DNA of 11,496 nt from Chloroflexota bacterium (GCA_003158495.1 PMJT01000088.1:1-11496), one strand, 5' to 3'. Shown: positions 1 to 7,550, numbered from the stretch's first letter. Program-made: numbers and translations. Notes: generated from the sequence alone by a model not told the origin.

Positions 1-1398
1 GGGTGGCTTTCGTCCCCACCGGCCCACTACGACGTCGGCCGTCGTGGCCTGGACGAGCAACGTGAAGAGCACGACCCCGAATGTGATGCCCTGGAGGGCG
101 GCGCGGTCCGGGAAATCGACCGGCAGGGAGAGAGCAAGGGCGGTCGACACCGCCCCTCGCAACCCAGACCAGAACACGACGTGGAGCCAGCCGAGAGGCA
201 TGGACCCTTCGTCGACCGGCGACTTCGAGCCCTTGCCGGCCAGGCGAGCTGCAGGCGGCACCACAGGCGCCACCACGGCGACCACCACGGGAGCTGCCAC
301 CACGGCCACCACGGGAGCTGCCACCACGGCCACCACGGGAGCTGCCACCACGGGCGCCGCCACCGCCGTGAAAGCCGCCGCCGTCCCTCTGCCGCGGCCG
401 AGCCGGGCCCGCCTGGCCAGGCGCCATCCGCCGAGCAACCCGTAGACGATCACGGCGCGGCCGGCGAGCGTCGCGACGATGGCCCAGGCAATAGGCACCG
501 CCACGTCCGCGAGCGAACGAACCGGGATCGCGAAGCCGACGACGAGGAAGACGAAGGCCGTGGCCAGGAAGGCAACGAATTCCCAGACTGTGTCGAGAGC
601 CTCGAGGGTCTTCTCGGACAAACCGAACCGGCGGCCCTGGTTGCCAAGCACGATCCCGGCCACCGCCGTCGAGATGACGCCGGAAAGGTGGGCAGCGTCG
701 GCGAGCAGGTACGTGCCGTAGGCGAGGACAACCGAGAGGCTGATCTCGATCAGGTGGTCGCCCACGTTGGGCAGCAGCCGTGACGCCAGCCAGCCCGCGA
801 CCGCGCCGAGCGCCGCCGAGAACGCCACCACGAATACGAAGTTGAGTCCGACATCGGCCGGACCGACGGGTCTGGCCACAAAGTCGACGGCGATGGCGAA
901 TATGACGATCCCGGTTCCGTCGTTGAAGACGCTCTCTGCCTCGACGAGCGTTGCCAGGCGGCGGGGCGAGTTCAGCCTCTTGAACGTGGCGATGACTGCA
1001 GCCGGATCAGTGGCGGAGAGCATCGCCCCGACGACGAATGCCTGGGGCCAGGCGAGTCCGGCTCCCAGGTGCAGCGCTGCGGCGATGATCGCGGCACTGA
1101 TCAGGACGCCCGGGCCGGCGAGCAGGGCAACACCGCCGAGAGAAGGGCGCAGCTTGCCGAAATCGGTCTGGTACGACGCTTCGAAGATCAGGGCCGGCAG
1201 CAGCACGACGAGCACGAGCTGGGGCGTGATCTCGAGCTGGAGGGGCTGGGCGAAGGCGCCGGCGACGATTCCGAACCCGACCAGGGCCACGGTGTAGGGC
1301 AGGTTGATGCGGTGGGCCAGGATCGTCACGATTGCGGCCGCGCCGACGAGGAATACGAAGAGCCGAATCAGTTCGAGGGTCGTGTCGCCCGCATTCAA
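1..1398 (-). CDS. CPA1-type Na+(K+)/H+ antiporter, 3' end outside window
   Basis: Integral-membrane cation/proton exchanger of the CPA1 (NhaP/NHE-like) family, expected to extrude Na+ or K+ in exchange for H+ across the inner membrane. The frame stays open from a TTG at 1398 to the window edge, 466 codons. The N-terminus begins MNAGDTTLELIRLFVFLVG and is followed by many hydrophobic helices. Family motifs are visible: ATDPAAV with T130-D131-P132, ESVFNDG with N159-D160 (ion-binding Asp), and WSGLRGAVST at about 410-419 with Arg414. Between helix RAVIVYGLLGG (~313-323) and SMPLGWLHVVFW (~400-410) there is an unusual loop of about 70 residues with (VVAVVAAP)n repeats. The TTG is the first plausible in-frame start after stops near 1521-1530; the next upstream codons read as Gly/Arg-rich non-family sequence. 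No strong Shine-Dalgarno precedes it, but a small ORF ends in the same TTGA. Ion specificity cannot be read from the sequence. Family assignment is firm; the exact start is moderate. Confidence 0.9.
   Translation of the reverse strand, partial: MNAGDTTLELIRLFVFLVGAAAIVTILAHRINLPYTVALVGFGIVAGAFAQPLQLEITPQLVLVVLLPALIFEASYQTDFGKLRPSLGGVALLAGPGVLISAAIIAAALHLGAGLAWPQAFVVGAMLSATDPAAVIATFKRLNSPRRLATLVEAESVFNDGTGIVIFAIAVDFVARPVGPADVGLNFVFVVAFSAALGAVAGWLASRLLPNVGDHLIEISLSVVLAYGTYLLADAAHLSGVISTAVAGIVLGNQGRRFGLSEKTLEALDTVWEFVAFLATAFVFLVVGFAIPVRSLADVAVPIAWAIVATLAGRAVIVYGLLGGWRLARRARLGRGRGTAAAFTAVAAPVVAAPVVAVVAAPVVAVVAAPVVVAVVAPVVPPAARLAGKGSKSPVDEGSMPLGWLHVVFWSGLRGAVSTALALSLPVDFPDRAALQGITFGVVLFTLLVQATTADVVVGRWGRKPP
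262..360 (-). repeat. 24-bp tandem repeat inside the antiporter, encoding VVAVVAAP units
   Basis: A 24-base unit recurs with copies beginning at plus-strand positions 289, 313 and 337, with degenerate flanking copies. The first two copies are identical over the full unit and the third is partial. In the antiporter frame each unit reads V-V-A-V-V-A-A-P. The array covers about residues 347-385, ends with PVVPPA, and is followed by a basic/polar stretch (KGSKSP). The period is a multiple of three, so copy-number changes keep the frame. It sits in a loop between two predicted membrane helices, just before the conserved WSGLRGA helix. The high sequence identity suggests recent slippage expansion. 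Confidence 0.9.
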
Positions 1399-1469
1399 CC
1401 CGTGGACTCGCCCCCGGCCGCCTCCACCGGCGACGCGAGACCCTTCAGGCCCGCATCCTTCGACTGCAT
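1395..1469 (-). CDS. Possible 24-residue leader ORF coupled to the antiporter
   Basis: A short frame opens at ATG 1469 and ends at the TGA at 1397-1395, giving 24 residues rich in Gly, Ala, Ser and Glu, starting MQSKDAGLKG. A GGGAG Shine-Dalgarno lies at 1478-1474, four bases before the ATG. Its stop overlaps the antiporter's TTG start in the tetranucleotide TTGA, the same stop/start arrangement used by parA-parB and parB-gyrB in this window. If translated it would couple ribosomes to the antiporter start, which otherwise lacks a clear Shine-Dalgarno. I recognise no family and no attenuation features such as a run of one amino acid. It could be chance, since open frames are common at this GC content. 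Confidence 0.3.
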   Translation of the reverse strand: MQSKDAGLKGLASPVEAAGGESTG

Positions 1470-1580
1470 CTGACTCCCGCAGTTCGCGTGGGGGCCGCTC
1501 CGCTCGCGGCGGCCGGACTCAACGTTATCACTGTCCCGAACCCCGGCCGGCCGCAGCCCAGGCAGTGGGCCACGTCGGGT

Positions 1581-1594
1581 CGCGGGCGCCCGCG
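1581..1594. repeat. 14-bp perfect GC palindrome
   Basis: CGCGGGCGCCCGCG is a perfect inverted repeat abutting the 18-bp tandem array. It lies 55-68 bases past the radical SAM stop. It could contribute to a transcript 3' structure, but there is no following U-tract and short GC palindromes are frequent in such DNA. Confidence 0.45.
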
Positions 1595-1647
1595 CGGCTA
1601 ATTCGCGGCGCGCGGCTAGTTCGCGGTGCGCGGCCAATTCGCGGCCG
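1594..1647. repeat. Three 18-bp tandem repeats
   Basis: Three adjacent 18-base copies at 1594-1611, 1612-1629 and 1630-1647 share the pattern GCGGCTAATTCGCGG with a few substitutions. They begin two bases after the radical SAM stop codon in the direction of transcription. Each copy carries a small AATT-centred, GC-flanked core. The last copy also forms a short CGGCC/GGCCG inverted repeat. One minus-strand frame reads them as RELAAx three times, but that frame belongs to no recognisable protein. Role unknown; a 3'-end stabilising structure or simple slippage are both possible. Confidence 0.85.
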
Positions 1648-1648
1648 G

Positions 1649-3718
1649 TCAGTCCGGGCCGGCGGCCGGCGGTGCTTCGTTCGGTACCGCGGCGGCGTCT
1701 GCGCTTCGTCGCGAGTCGCCGGGCGGACCCATGTAGCGCCAGCTGCGGCCTTCGTCGCCAACCTCGACGAGCAGCCGGCGCGGGCCCTCCTCGCCGGTGT
1801 CGCAGGCAAACCCTGTCGCTGCCGGTACGCCGCAGTTGGAGCACGGTCCCCAGTGGCAATCGGCCGTGGTCAGGCCGGCGAGGGCTCGCTTTCGCTCGCG
1901 CAGGAGAAATGCCGGCGTGACCGTCGCTCCCATGTGGGCCCACGGCAGGGCTTCGTCTGTGGGAATGTCGCGCTGGGCATACCAGGCCGGGTCGAGGCCG
2001 TGTTCGGCGAAGGCCTCGAGCCAGGTCGAGTAGTGGAAGTGCTCGTCCCAGGCATCGAACCGGGCGCCCTTGCGCCACGCCGACAGGATCACCGGGCCGA
2101 GACGCCGGTCGCCGCGCCCGAGCGCGGCCTCCAGGATCGAACTGCTTGGATCGTGCCACGACATGACCAGCCCCTTGCCGTGCATCTCCTTGCGCAGGGC
2201 CTCGACCTTGGCTTCTATTTGCTCCCTTGTGTCCTGGCCGTCCCACTGGAACGGGGTCATGACCTTGGGGATGAAGGTCGAGATGTTGGCCTTGACCGAC
2301 GCCCGACCGCCGTGGCGCCGCTGGCCCATCTGCAGGACGCGACGCGAGATCGCCCCGATCGCGAGCACGTCGTCCATCGTCTCGCCGGGCAGTCCGATCA
2401 TGAAATAGAGCTTCACGGCGCTCCAGCCCCGATCGAACGCGAGTTGCGCGCAGCGGGCGATCTCGTCGTCGCTCACGCCCTTGTTGATCGTGTCGCGAAG
2501 CCGCTGGCTCCCGGCTTCGGGGGCGAACGTGAAGCCGCCTTTCCGTCCTCCGGGCGCAATGGCGTCGACAAGTTCGACCGTGAACGCGTCGACGCGGGTG
2601 CTCGGGATCGAAAGGACGGTACCGGGCCGGCGCCGGCGAAGTTCGGTCGCAACCTCGCCGACGTGCGTGTAGTCGGCTGTGGAGAGGCTCGTCAGGCCGA
2701 TTTCTTCCCAGCCGGTGGCTTTGAGGATTGCCTCGGCCGCGGCCACGGCGACTTCCGGGTCGCGTTCGCGCAAGGGCCGCGACTGCATGCCGGCCTGGCA
2801 GAAACGGCAGCCACGAGTGCAGCCGCGCATCACCTCCAATTGGGCGCGGTCGAACACGATGCCGATGTTCGGCACGAGCTGGCGGATGCCTGGCACTCTT
2901 GTCTCGAAGTCGGCGGCGATACGCCCGGAAATCGCCACGGGGGCGATCGCGTCGAGACGATCGAGCCCGTCGAACCGGCCGTCGGACAGGTAGCGAGGGT
3001 TGTAGAGGGATGGCACGTAGACGCCGGGTATGGCGGCCAGGGCCCGGAGCGCCGCGGCCCGGTCGGCGCCTCGACCCCACTCACGCGCCGACGCGGCGCC
3101 GGAGTGCAGGCTGCGACTCCAACCGACCGACCGGAGGGCGTCGCTGATCTCGAGGATCACGTCCTCGCCCTCACCCAGCACGACGGCATCCACGAAATCG
3201 GAGACCGGCTCTGGGTTGAGCACGATGGACCCGCCGGCGATGACGAGCGGATCCTCATCGGTCCGTTCGGCCGTGGTAAGGGCGATGCCGCCCAGATCGA
3301 GCATCGATAGAAGGTTCGTCGCCACCAGTTCGAAGCCCAGACTCATCCCCACGACATCGAAGTCGCACAGCGGCCGGCGCGTCTCAAGGCTCCAGAGCGG
3401 GATGCCGGCCGCCCGGAGCTGGGCTTCGAGGTCGACGTCAGGCGCGAAGCAGCGTTCGGCCAGCAGGTCGGCCCTGTCGTTGAGGACCTCGTACAGGATC
3501 CGCAGGCCGAGGTTGCTCATGCCGATCTCGTACAGGTCGGGATAGGCGAGGCACCACTTGAGGGCGGTCGCCGACCAGTCCTTCTGGACCGAGTTGAGCT
3601 CACCGCCAGCGTACCGGCCCGGCTTGCGGACGCGGCCCAGGACGCGCTCGATGGCCGGCACAGATAGCGACCTGGGGTCGTAGTACGGCCCTACGGAGGC
3701 CGGGATGTCGGTGGTCAT
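1649..3718 (-). CDS. B12-binding radical SAM protein, TIGR03960-like
   Basis: A 689-residue cytosolic protein of the radical SAM superfamily, matching the architecture of the TIGR03960 family, whose reaction is unknown. The N-terminal ~55-200 region (CLAYPDLYEIGMSNLG onward, with GGSIVLNPEPVSDFVD and LGEGED) resembles the cobalamin-binding-like domain of this family. The radical SAM core follows: the [4Fe-4S] ligand motif CTRGCRFC gives C300, C304 and C307, followed by LTSLSTADY, SIPSTRVDAF, GFTFAPEAGSQRLR and KLYFMIGLPGET, typical of the barrel. A C-terminal cluster C621, C626, C629 and possibly C639 may bind metal. The last ~25 residues are a low-complexity Pro/Ala tail. ATG at 3718 is used; it lies 81 bases after rodA, with only a weak GGCAGG upstream. 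Homologues commonly sit between rod-shape genes and a DUF2344 (TIGR03936) gene; that partner is not downstream here. Family assignment is strong; function is not inferable. Confidence 0.9.
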   Translation of the reverse strand: MTTDIPASVGPYYDPRSLSVPAIERVLGRVRKPGRYAGGELNSVQKDWSATALKWCLAYPDLYEIGMSNLGLRILYEVLNDRADLLAERCFAPDVDLEAQLRAAGIPLWSLETRRPLCDFDVVGMSLGFELVATNLLSMLDLGGIALTTAERTDEDPLVIAGGSIVLNPEPVSDFVDAVVLGEGEDVILEISDALRSVGWSRSLHSGAASAREWGRGADRAAALRALAAIPGVYVPSLYNPRYLSDGRFDGLDRLDAIAPVAISGRIAADFETRVPGIRQLVPNIGIVFDRAQLEVMRGCTRGCRFCQAGMQSRPLRERDPEVAVAAAEAILKATGWEEIGLTSLSTADYTHVGEVATELRRRRPGTVLSIPSTRVDAFTVELVDAIAPGGRKGGFTFAPEAGSQRLRDTINKGVSDDEIARCAQLAFDRGWSAVKLYFMIGLPGETMDDVLAIGAISRRVLQMGQRRHGGRASVKANISTFIPKVMTPFQWDGQDTREQIEAKVEALRKEMHGKGLVMSWHDPSSSILEAALGRGDRRLGPVILSAWRKGARFDAWDEHFHYSTWLEAFAEHGLDPAWYAQRDIPTDEALPWAHMGATVTPAFLLRERKRALAGLTTADCHWGPCSNCGVPAATGFACDTGEEGPRRLLVEVGDEGRSWRYMGPPGDSRRSADAAAVPNEAPPAAGPD

Positions 3719-3799
3719 CGCCTGCCGCCGGGGCCGTGGCTGGCGTATCCGGCGGCCGGGCAGATCACCTTGAGCGACCCGCCGCGCTGTCGGCGGCCG

Positions 3800-4960
3800 C
3801 TACCACTGGGGCATCTCGCGGCGCAGATTCGTGCTCTGAAGCGTGCCTAATCCGGCGGCCAGGCTCACGAGCGACGCACCGCCGTAGGAGATGAACGGCA
3901 GCGGGATTCCTGTGACGGGAATGGGCTTGAGACCGATGACCATACCAACGTTCACGAAGACCTGGAAGAAGAGCACGGTGGCGATACCGGAGCCGATCAG
4001 CATCGCGAACGGATCGTTGGCCCGCCATGCGCAGACCAGGACTCGCCAGATCAGGAGGGCGAACAGCAGGAGAACGACCATCCCCCCGATGAACCCGAGT
4101 TCCTCCGCCAACACGCCCCAAACGAAGTCCGTAGTCGAAACGGGCAGCGGCACGTTGCCGTTGGTCAGGCCCTTGCCGGCCACCCCTCCCGCCACGATCG
4201 CCTTCTGCGCCTGGATGACCTGGAAGCCCGCCCCGTTCGGATCGGCTCCGGGGTCGAGCATCGTAAGCAGACGTGCCTGCTGGTAGTCGCGCATGTTGTT
4301 CCAGACGAATGGGATGGCCGCGACCACCGCGGCAGCTAGCGTTCCAAGCCAGAAGAGGCTCGCGCCGGACATGAAGAGGAGCCCGGTGATGGTCGCGACC
4401 AGGACCAAGGATGTGCCCAGGTCCGGCTGCATCATCACCAGGACCCACGGCGGAACAAGGATGAGCAGCGCCCCGATGATCGTCCAGGGCGACTTGATCT
4501 TGGCCTGGCGGTTGGCCAGATAGGCGGCAAAGACGACGACCATGATGATCTTGGCCAGTTCGCTGAACTGGAACTGGAAGCCGCCGATGACGACCCAGCG
4601 CGCCGCGGAACCGGCCTGACCCGTGCCCTGGCCGATCCGGAGAGTCAGGATCAACACCAGGATATTGATCAGGTAGAGGGGCCATGCTATTGAGCGCAGC
4701 CACTTGTAGTCGAACACGGTCGTCAGACCCAGGACCACGGCGGCGATGACGGCCCACATGATCGTTCGCACGAAGGGCGAATTCAGTGTGACCGGCTCAT
4801 GGGTCGATCCGACCGTGTTGCTGTAGGCCATCGCCATGCCGAATAGCGTGAGCAGCACGGCGTAGGTCGTGAGCTGGAAGTCGTAGTTGCGCCAGGCCAG
4901 CCAGCCGGCTTTGGGGGCCCAGCCGCGGAGCCGCAGCGTTTCGGGTTGAAGGATCCTCAT
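3800..4960 (-). CDS. rodA: RodA, SEDS-family peptidoglycan glycosyltransferase
   Basis: Polytopic inner-membrane SEDS protein, 386 residues with about ten hydrophobic helices, that polymerises lipid II into glycan strands for lateral-wall growth together with a class B PBP. Diagnostic SEDS segments are present: ARWVVIGGFQFQFSELAKI (~120-138), QPDLGTSL (178-185), the long extracellular loop with GAGFQVIQAQKAIVAGG, STTDFVWGVLAEELGFIGG with putative catalytic D278, and GIPLPFISYGGASL (351-364). The STTDF-type loop and pairing with PBP2 favour RodA over FtsW. ATG 4960 starts 15 bases after the PBP2 stop and lacks a strong Shine-Dalgarno, so translation is probably coupled within the operon. The length is normal for the family and nothing appears broken. 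Confidence 0.95.
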   Translation of the reverse strand: MRILQPETLRLRGWAPKAGWLAWRNYDFQLTTYAVLLTLFGMAMAYSNTVGSTHEPVTLNSPFVRTIMWAVIAAVVLGLTTVFDYKWLRSIAWPLYLINILVLILTLRIGQGTGQAGSAARWVVIGGFQFQFSELAKIIMVVVFAAYLANRQAKIKSPWTIIGALLILVPPWVLVMMQPDLGTSLVLVATITGLLFMSGASLFWLGTLAAAVVAAIPFVWNNMRDYQQARLLTMLDPGADPNGAGFQVIQAQKAIVAGGVAGKGLTNGNVPLPVSTTDFVWGVLAEELGFIGGMVVLLLFALLIWRVLVCAWRANDPFAMLIGSGIATVLFFQVFVNVGMVIGLKPIPVTGIPLPFISYGGASLVSLAAGLGTLQSTNLRREMPQW

Positions 4961-4975
4961 CGGTTGGTCCGCACG

Positions 4976-7042
4976 TCAGTCCCGGCCGTTCGGAGAGTAG
5001 AAGTTGGTCGTCTTGTAGATCCACGAGGCGCTGTAGCCCGGCGTCCGGGGATCGAACGCCAGGGCTTCGCGAGAGATCAGTCCGAAGTGGAGCATGAGGT
5101 AGTTCTTGACCACCTCAGTGGCCACGTTGCCCTCGCTGTTGCCGCCGTATATAAAGGCGAGGACGGCGAGCTGAGAGTCCGGCTTGGAGAAGTCGTCCGA
5201 GTATGGATTGGCGGGCACGTAGCCGACGAACCATTCGTGGTAGGGCAGGACGCCGTGCTTGTCCGGGTTGCCGAACTCGGCGGTGCCCGTCTTGCCGGCC
5301 ACCGCGAGCCTCTGGCCCGTGGCGGGATTCGCGATTTCCACGAGGTTGCCGGTGTGTCGGCTCGTTACGACATCGCGCGTCGCCTGCCTCAGGTCCGCCA
5401 GGACCTGCTGCGAAACCGGGGTCCCGTCGGCGGCGTGGAGGTGGTTTAGTGCCACCGGCTGTACTTCGTTGACTTTGCCCGAGGCGCCGTCGGTGATCGA
5501 TTTGACGACCTGCGGCTGCCAGACCGTCCCGCCGTTGGCGAGAGCGGTGTAGGCGTTGAGCAGCTGTATCGGCGTTGCCGCGTCATAGCCCTGCCCGATG
5601 CCGGCCTGGACCAGCTCTCCTTCGAACATCGGCAGGCCCTCGTTGGCCTGCTTCCAGGCATCGGTCGGCACGATACCGGTCGCCGTCTCGGGCAGGTCGA
5701 TGCCGGTCGGCTTGCCGAACCCGTACTGGTCCGCCCAGTAGGTGAGCTTTGTCAAGCCGACCATCTCGGCCAGCTGGTAGAAGAAGGTGTCGCTTGAGTA
5801 GGACATGCCCTGGTAGATGTCGATCAGGCCCCAAGCCTTCTTGTCGTGCTCGCGGTACGTGTACCCACCGATCCTGATGAACGGCTGCGAGAGGATCTTG
5901 GTGGTCGTATCGATTGACGGGAGCAGCTTCTGGGCGGCGGTCAAAGTCCCCGACCCCGGATCCGGCGCCAGCTGTGTCGCGACGAGACCGGGAGGTCCCG
6001 AGACGAGACCTGCCGTGGCCGTCACGAGCTTGAAAGTCGAACCCGGCGCGTACTGCGCGCCGATCGCCTTGTTGAGCAGCGGCTGGTCCGGGCTCGAAAG
6101 GAGCGCCTGAAAGTCCGTGTAGCTGATGCCGTCCGCGAAGAGCTGGTCGTTGTAGCTCGGCAGGCTGACCATTGCCAGGATCTTCCCATTCTGCGGGTTC
6201 TCGACGATGACCACGCCCTTCGTTACGTGAGCCTTGGTCAGCGCGGTCTGCAGGGCCAGCTGCGCGTAGGTCTGCTCAGTGGAGTCGAGGTTCAGGGTCA
6301 GGGTGTCGCCCGGGATGGCTGCCTTGCCGGGCGTTACGAGCCCAGGGATCGGCTTGCCGTCCGTATCCAGCGCGACCGTTTCGGTCCCCGGCGTGCCCCG
6401 GAGCGCCTGCTCGTAATAGCCCTCGAGACCGGCCTGGCCGACGATGTCCTCTTTCGTGTAGCCGAGGCTGGCCAGCTGCGTGTACTGGGCTTCGGTGATC
6501 TGGCCCTCGTACCCAACGATCTCGGCGAAGAGCTTCTGCGTCAGGTACTGGCGCTTGGACGTGACTACGACCTTGACGCCCGGAAGGACGGCCGAGTTCT
6601 CCTGGATGAACCTGGCGACGGCCGCGTCGATACCGTCGGCGATCTTGACGGGTAGATAGAGGGATCCGGTCTTGCTGTCGATCTGCACCTCGATGGACAC
6701 CGGATCGACTTTGAGGATCGAGCCCAGGCGCGTGGCAACGGCCGGCTCTTGATCAAGCGGCAGATCGCTCGGTGTCACTGTCACCGTATAGTCGACCACA
6801 TTCTTGACCAGCGCCTTGCCGTCGGCGGTATAGATCAGGCCACGCGATGGGTCGACCTGTTGCAGAGCGGTCGAATCGGTCGTGCCGGCTGCCTGCACGC
6901 CTGTCTGTGTGCCAGGCAGAACCTGGAGAAAGAGCAGCCGGGCAGTAAGGGCCGTCACTCCGACGACGACGGCGAGGGCGAACATGGCGAACCGGTAGGC
7001 GTTCTTGAAGTCGCCCTGTTCGTGAGCCGGGATGGCACTCAT
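4976..7042 (-). CDS. mrdA: PBP2, class B penicillin-binding protein (transpeptidase) of the elongasome
   Basis: A 688-residue membrane-anchored DD-transpeptidase that cross-links peptidoglycan and activates RodA. Layout: short cytosolic N-terminus, one membrane anchor (~17-41), dimerisation/pedestal domain (~60-250, with VDPSRGLIY and VGQAGLEGYYEQALRGTPG), then the transpeptidase domain. Active-site motifs: SxxK as STFK with nucleophile S335 and K338; second motif SSD at 416-418 in YSSDTFFYQLA, the SxD variant commonly seen in PBP2-type enzymes; KTG at 584-586 in AGKTGTAEF. GIDLPETATG and QAGIGQGYDAATPIQLLNAY are also family hallmarks. The ATG at 7042 follows the mreD stop by four bases and is preceded by a very strong GGAGGTGA. 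It lies directly upstream of rodA, the usual order. The C-terminal ~35 residues after the transpeptidase domain show no recognised feature. Confidence 0.95.
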   Translation of the reverse strand: MSAIPAHEQGDFKNAYRFAMFALAVVVGVTALTARLLFLQVLPGTQTGVQAAGTTDSTALQQVDPSRGLIYTADGKALVKNVVDYTVTVTPSDLPLDQEPAVATRLGSILKVDPVSIEVQIDSKTGSLYLPVKIADGIDAAVARFIQENSAVLPGVKVVVTSKRQYLTQKLFAEIVGYEGQITEAQYTQLASLGYTKEDIVGQAGLEGYYEQALRGTPGTETVALDTDGKPIPGLVTPGKAAIPGDTLTLNLDSTEQTYAQLALQTALTKAHVTKGVVIVENPQNGKILAMVSLPSYNDQLFADGISYTDFQALLSSPDQPLLNKAIGAQYAPGSTFKLVTATAGLVSGPPGLVATQLAPDPGSGTLTAAQKLLPSIDTTTKILSQPFIRIGGYTYREHDKKAWGLIDIYQGMSYSSDTFFYQLAEMVGLTKLTYWADQYGFGKPTGIDLPETATGIVPTDAWKQANEGLPMFEGELVQAGIGQGYDAATPIQLLNAYTALANGGTVWQPQVVKSITDGASGKVNEVQPVALNHLHAADGTPVSQQVLADLRQATRDVVTSRHTGNLVEIANPATGQRLAVAGKTGTAEFGNPDKHGVLPYHEWFVGYVPANPYSDDFSKPDSQLAVLAFIYGGNSEGNVATEVVKNYLMLHFGLISREALAFDPRTPGYSASWIYKTTNFYSPNGRD

Positions 7043-7046
7043 CGGG

Positions 7047-7054
7047 TCACCTCC
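7047..7054 (-). promoter_or_regulatory. Strong Shine-Dalgarno for PBP2, overlapping the mreD stop
   Basis: On the minus strand GGAGGTGA contains the mreD stop TGA at its 3' end, and the PBP2 ATG follows four bases later. This near-consensus site fixes the PBP2 start at 7042 and implies coupled translation of mreD and PBP2. Confidence 0.85.
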
Positions 7055-7550
7055 ACCAAAGGACGCGTTCCCGCTGCTCAGATCGCCTCTTGAGTCCGAT
7101 TACGAGCGGGGCCGCGATTGCCGCGACGATGGCGTTTACGACGCCGGCCGCGACGAGGTTTGTGATCGAGATGGGCGGGGCCGAGGGGCGCAGGAGACCC
7201 GTGGTCACGTCCGAAATCAGCAGGAAGATCGGGGTCAACACGAGTACGGCGAGGACGCACCCCGGGTAGCGGGACCTTGAAAAGATGGGGGCGGCGATGG
7301 TCGCCAGACCGACGACACTGAGGAGCTCGAAGACGCTGGAACCCAGCGGCCGGAGGGCGAAGAGGTCGAGGCACAGCCCGCCTACGAAGGCCCAGGCCAT
7401 GCCTTCCTCGAAGCCGTAGACCAGTGTCACGGTGATCGCGAAGACGAGCGACATCTGAAGTTGAGCGCCAGCGAACTGGAATCGCGACGCAATCGTTGTT
7501 TCAAGGAGCGCCGCGACGCCGGCGCCGACCGCAGCGAATGCGGGACCCAT
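7047..7550 (-). CDS. mreD: MreD, rod-shape-determining membrane protein
   Basis: A 167-residue, highly hydrophobic protein with about five or six predicted membrane helices, matching the size and pattern of MreD, a scaffold component of the elongasome that works with MreC, RodA and PBP2. Family-like features are the N-terminal helix with LLETTIASRF, the central YGFEEGMAWAFVGGLCLDLFALRPLGSS segment (the conserved G-x-x-x-D-L-F/L-x-x-x-x-L-G pattern), and the basic C-terminus LKRRSEQRERVLWWR. ATG 7550 has only a weak GAGGG about ten bases upstream. It is the first gene of the minus-strand operon; mreB and mreC, usually just upstream, are absent. Identification rests on the pattern plus position before PBP2 and RodA, because MreD diverges quickly. 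Confidence 0.85.
   Translation of the reverse strand: MGPAFAAVGAGVAALLETTIASRFQFAGAQLQMSLVFAITVTLVYGFEEGMAWAFVGGLCLDLFALRPLGSSVFELLSVVGLATIAAPIFSRSRYPGCVLAVLVLTPIFLLISDVTTGLLRPSAPPISITNLVAAGVVNAIVAAIAAPLVIGLKRRSEQRERVLWWR

Larger units (their letters stand above)
1399..1648. other. Intergenic region between radical SAM gene and antiporter
   Basis: These 250 bases separate two co-oriented minus-strand genes. They contain three 18-bp tandem repeats directly after the radical SAM stop, a 14-bp perfect palindrome at 1581-1594, a small hairpin (GCCCA/TGGGC, 1556-1570), and a short AT-richer patch reading GTGATAACGTTG on the minus strand near 1520-1532 that could hold a -10 element for the antiporter. 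No convincing -35 or U-tract terminator was seen. The leader ORF described separately occupies the antiporter-proximal end. Confidence 0.55.

Noticed and set aside
44..783. Plus-strand open frames with Ala/Thr/Gly repeats and a His-rich HHGSCHHGHHG-type run
   Set aside because: They are antisense readings of the 24-bp repeat in the antiporter gene. The minus-strand frame carries the ATDPAAV, FNDG and WSGLRGA family motifs, so the metal-binding look is accidental.
1395..3080. 561-residue minus-strand open frame
   Set aside because: It is a shifted-frame shadow of the radical SAM gene with an Arg-rich composition. Only its last 24 codons, with their own ATG and Shine-Dalgarno, were kept as a tentative leader ORF.
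1304..3310. 668-residue plus-strand open frame
   Set aside because: It is antisense to the radical SAM gene, whose frame holds CTRGCRFC and other conserved motifs. The plus-strand product shows no recognisable domain and is a GC-driven shadow.
3765..4757. 330-residue minus-strand open frame
   Set aside because: Shifted frame inside rodA; it is Arg/Gly-rich and lacks the membrane helices and SEDS motifs present in the real frame.
5789..5797. PBP2 second active-site motif reads SSD rather than SxN
   Set aside because: SxD is a known variant in PBP2-type transpeptidases, and SxxK and KTG are intact, so this is not a sign of inactivation.
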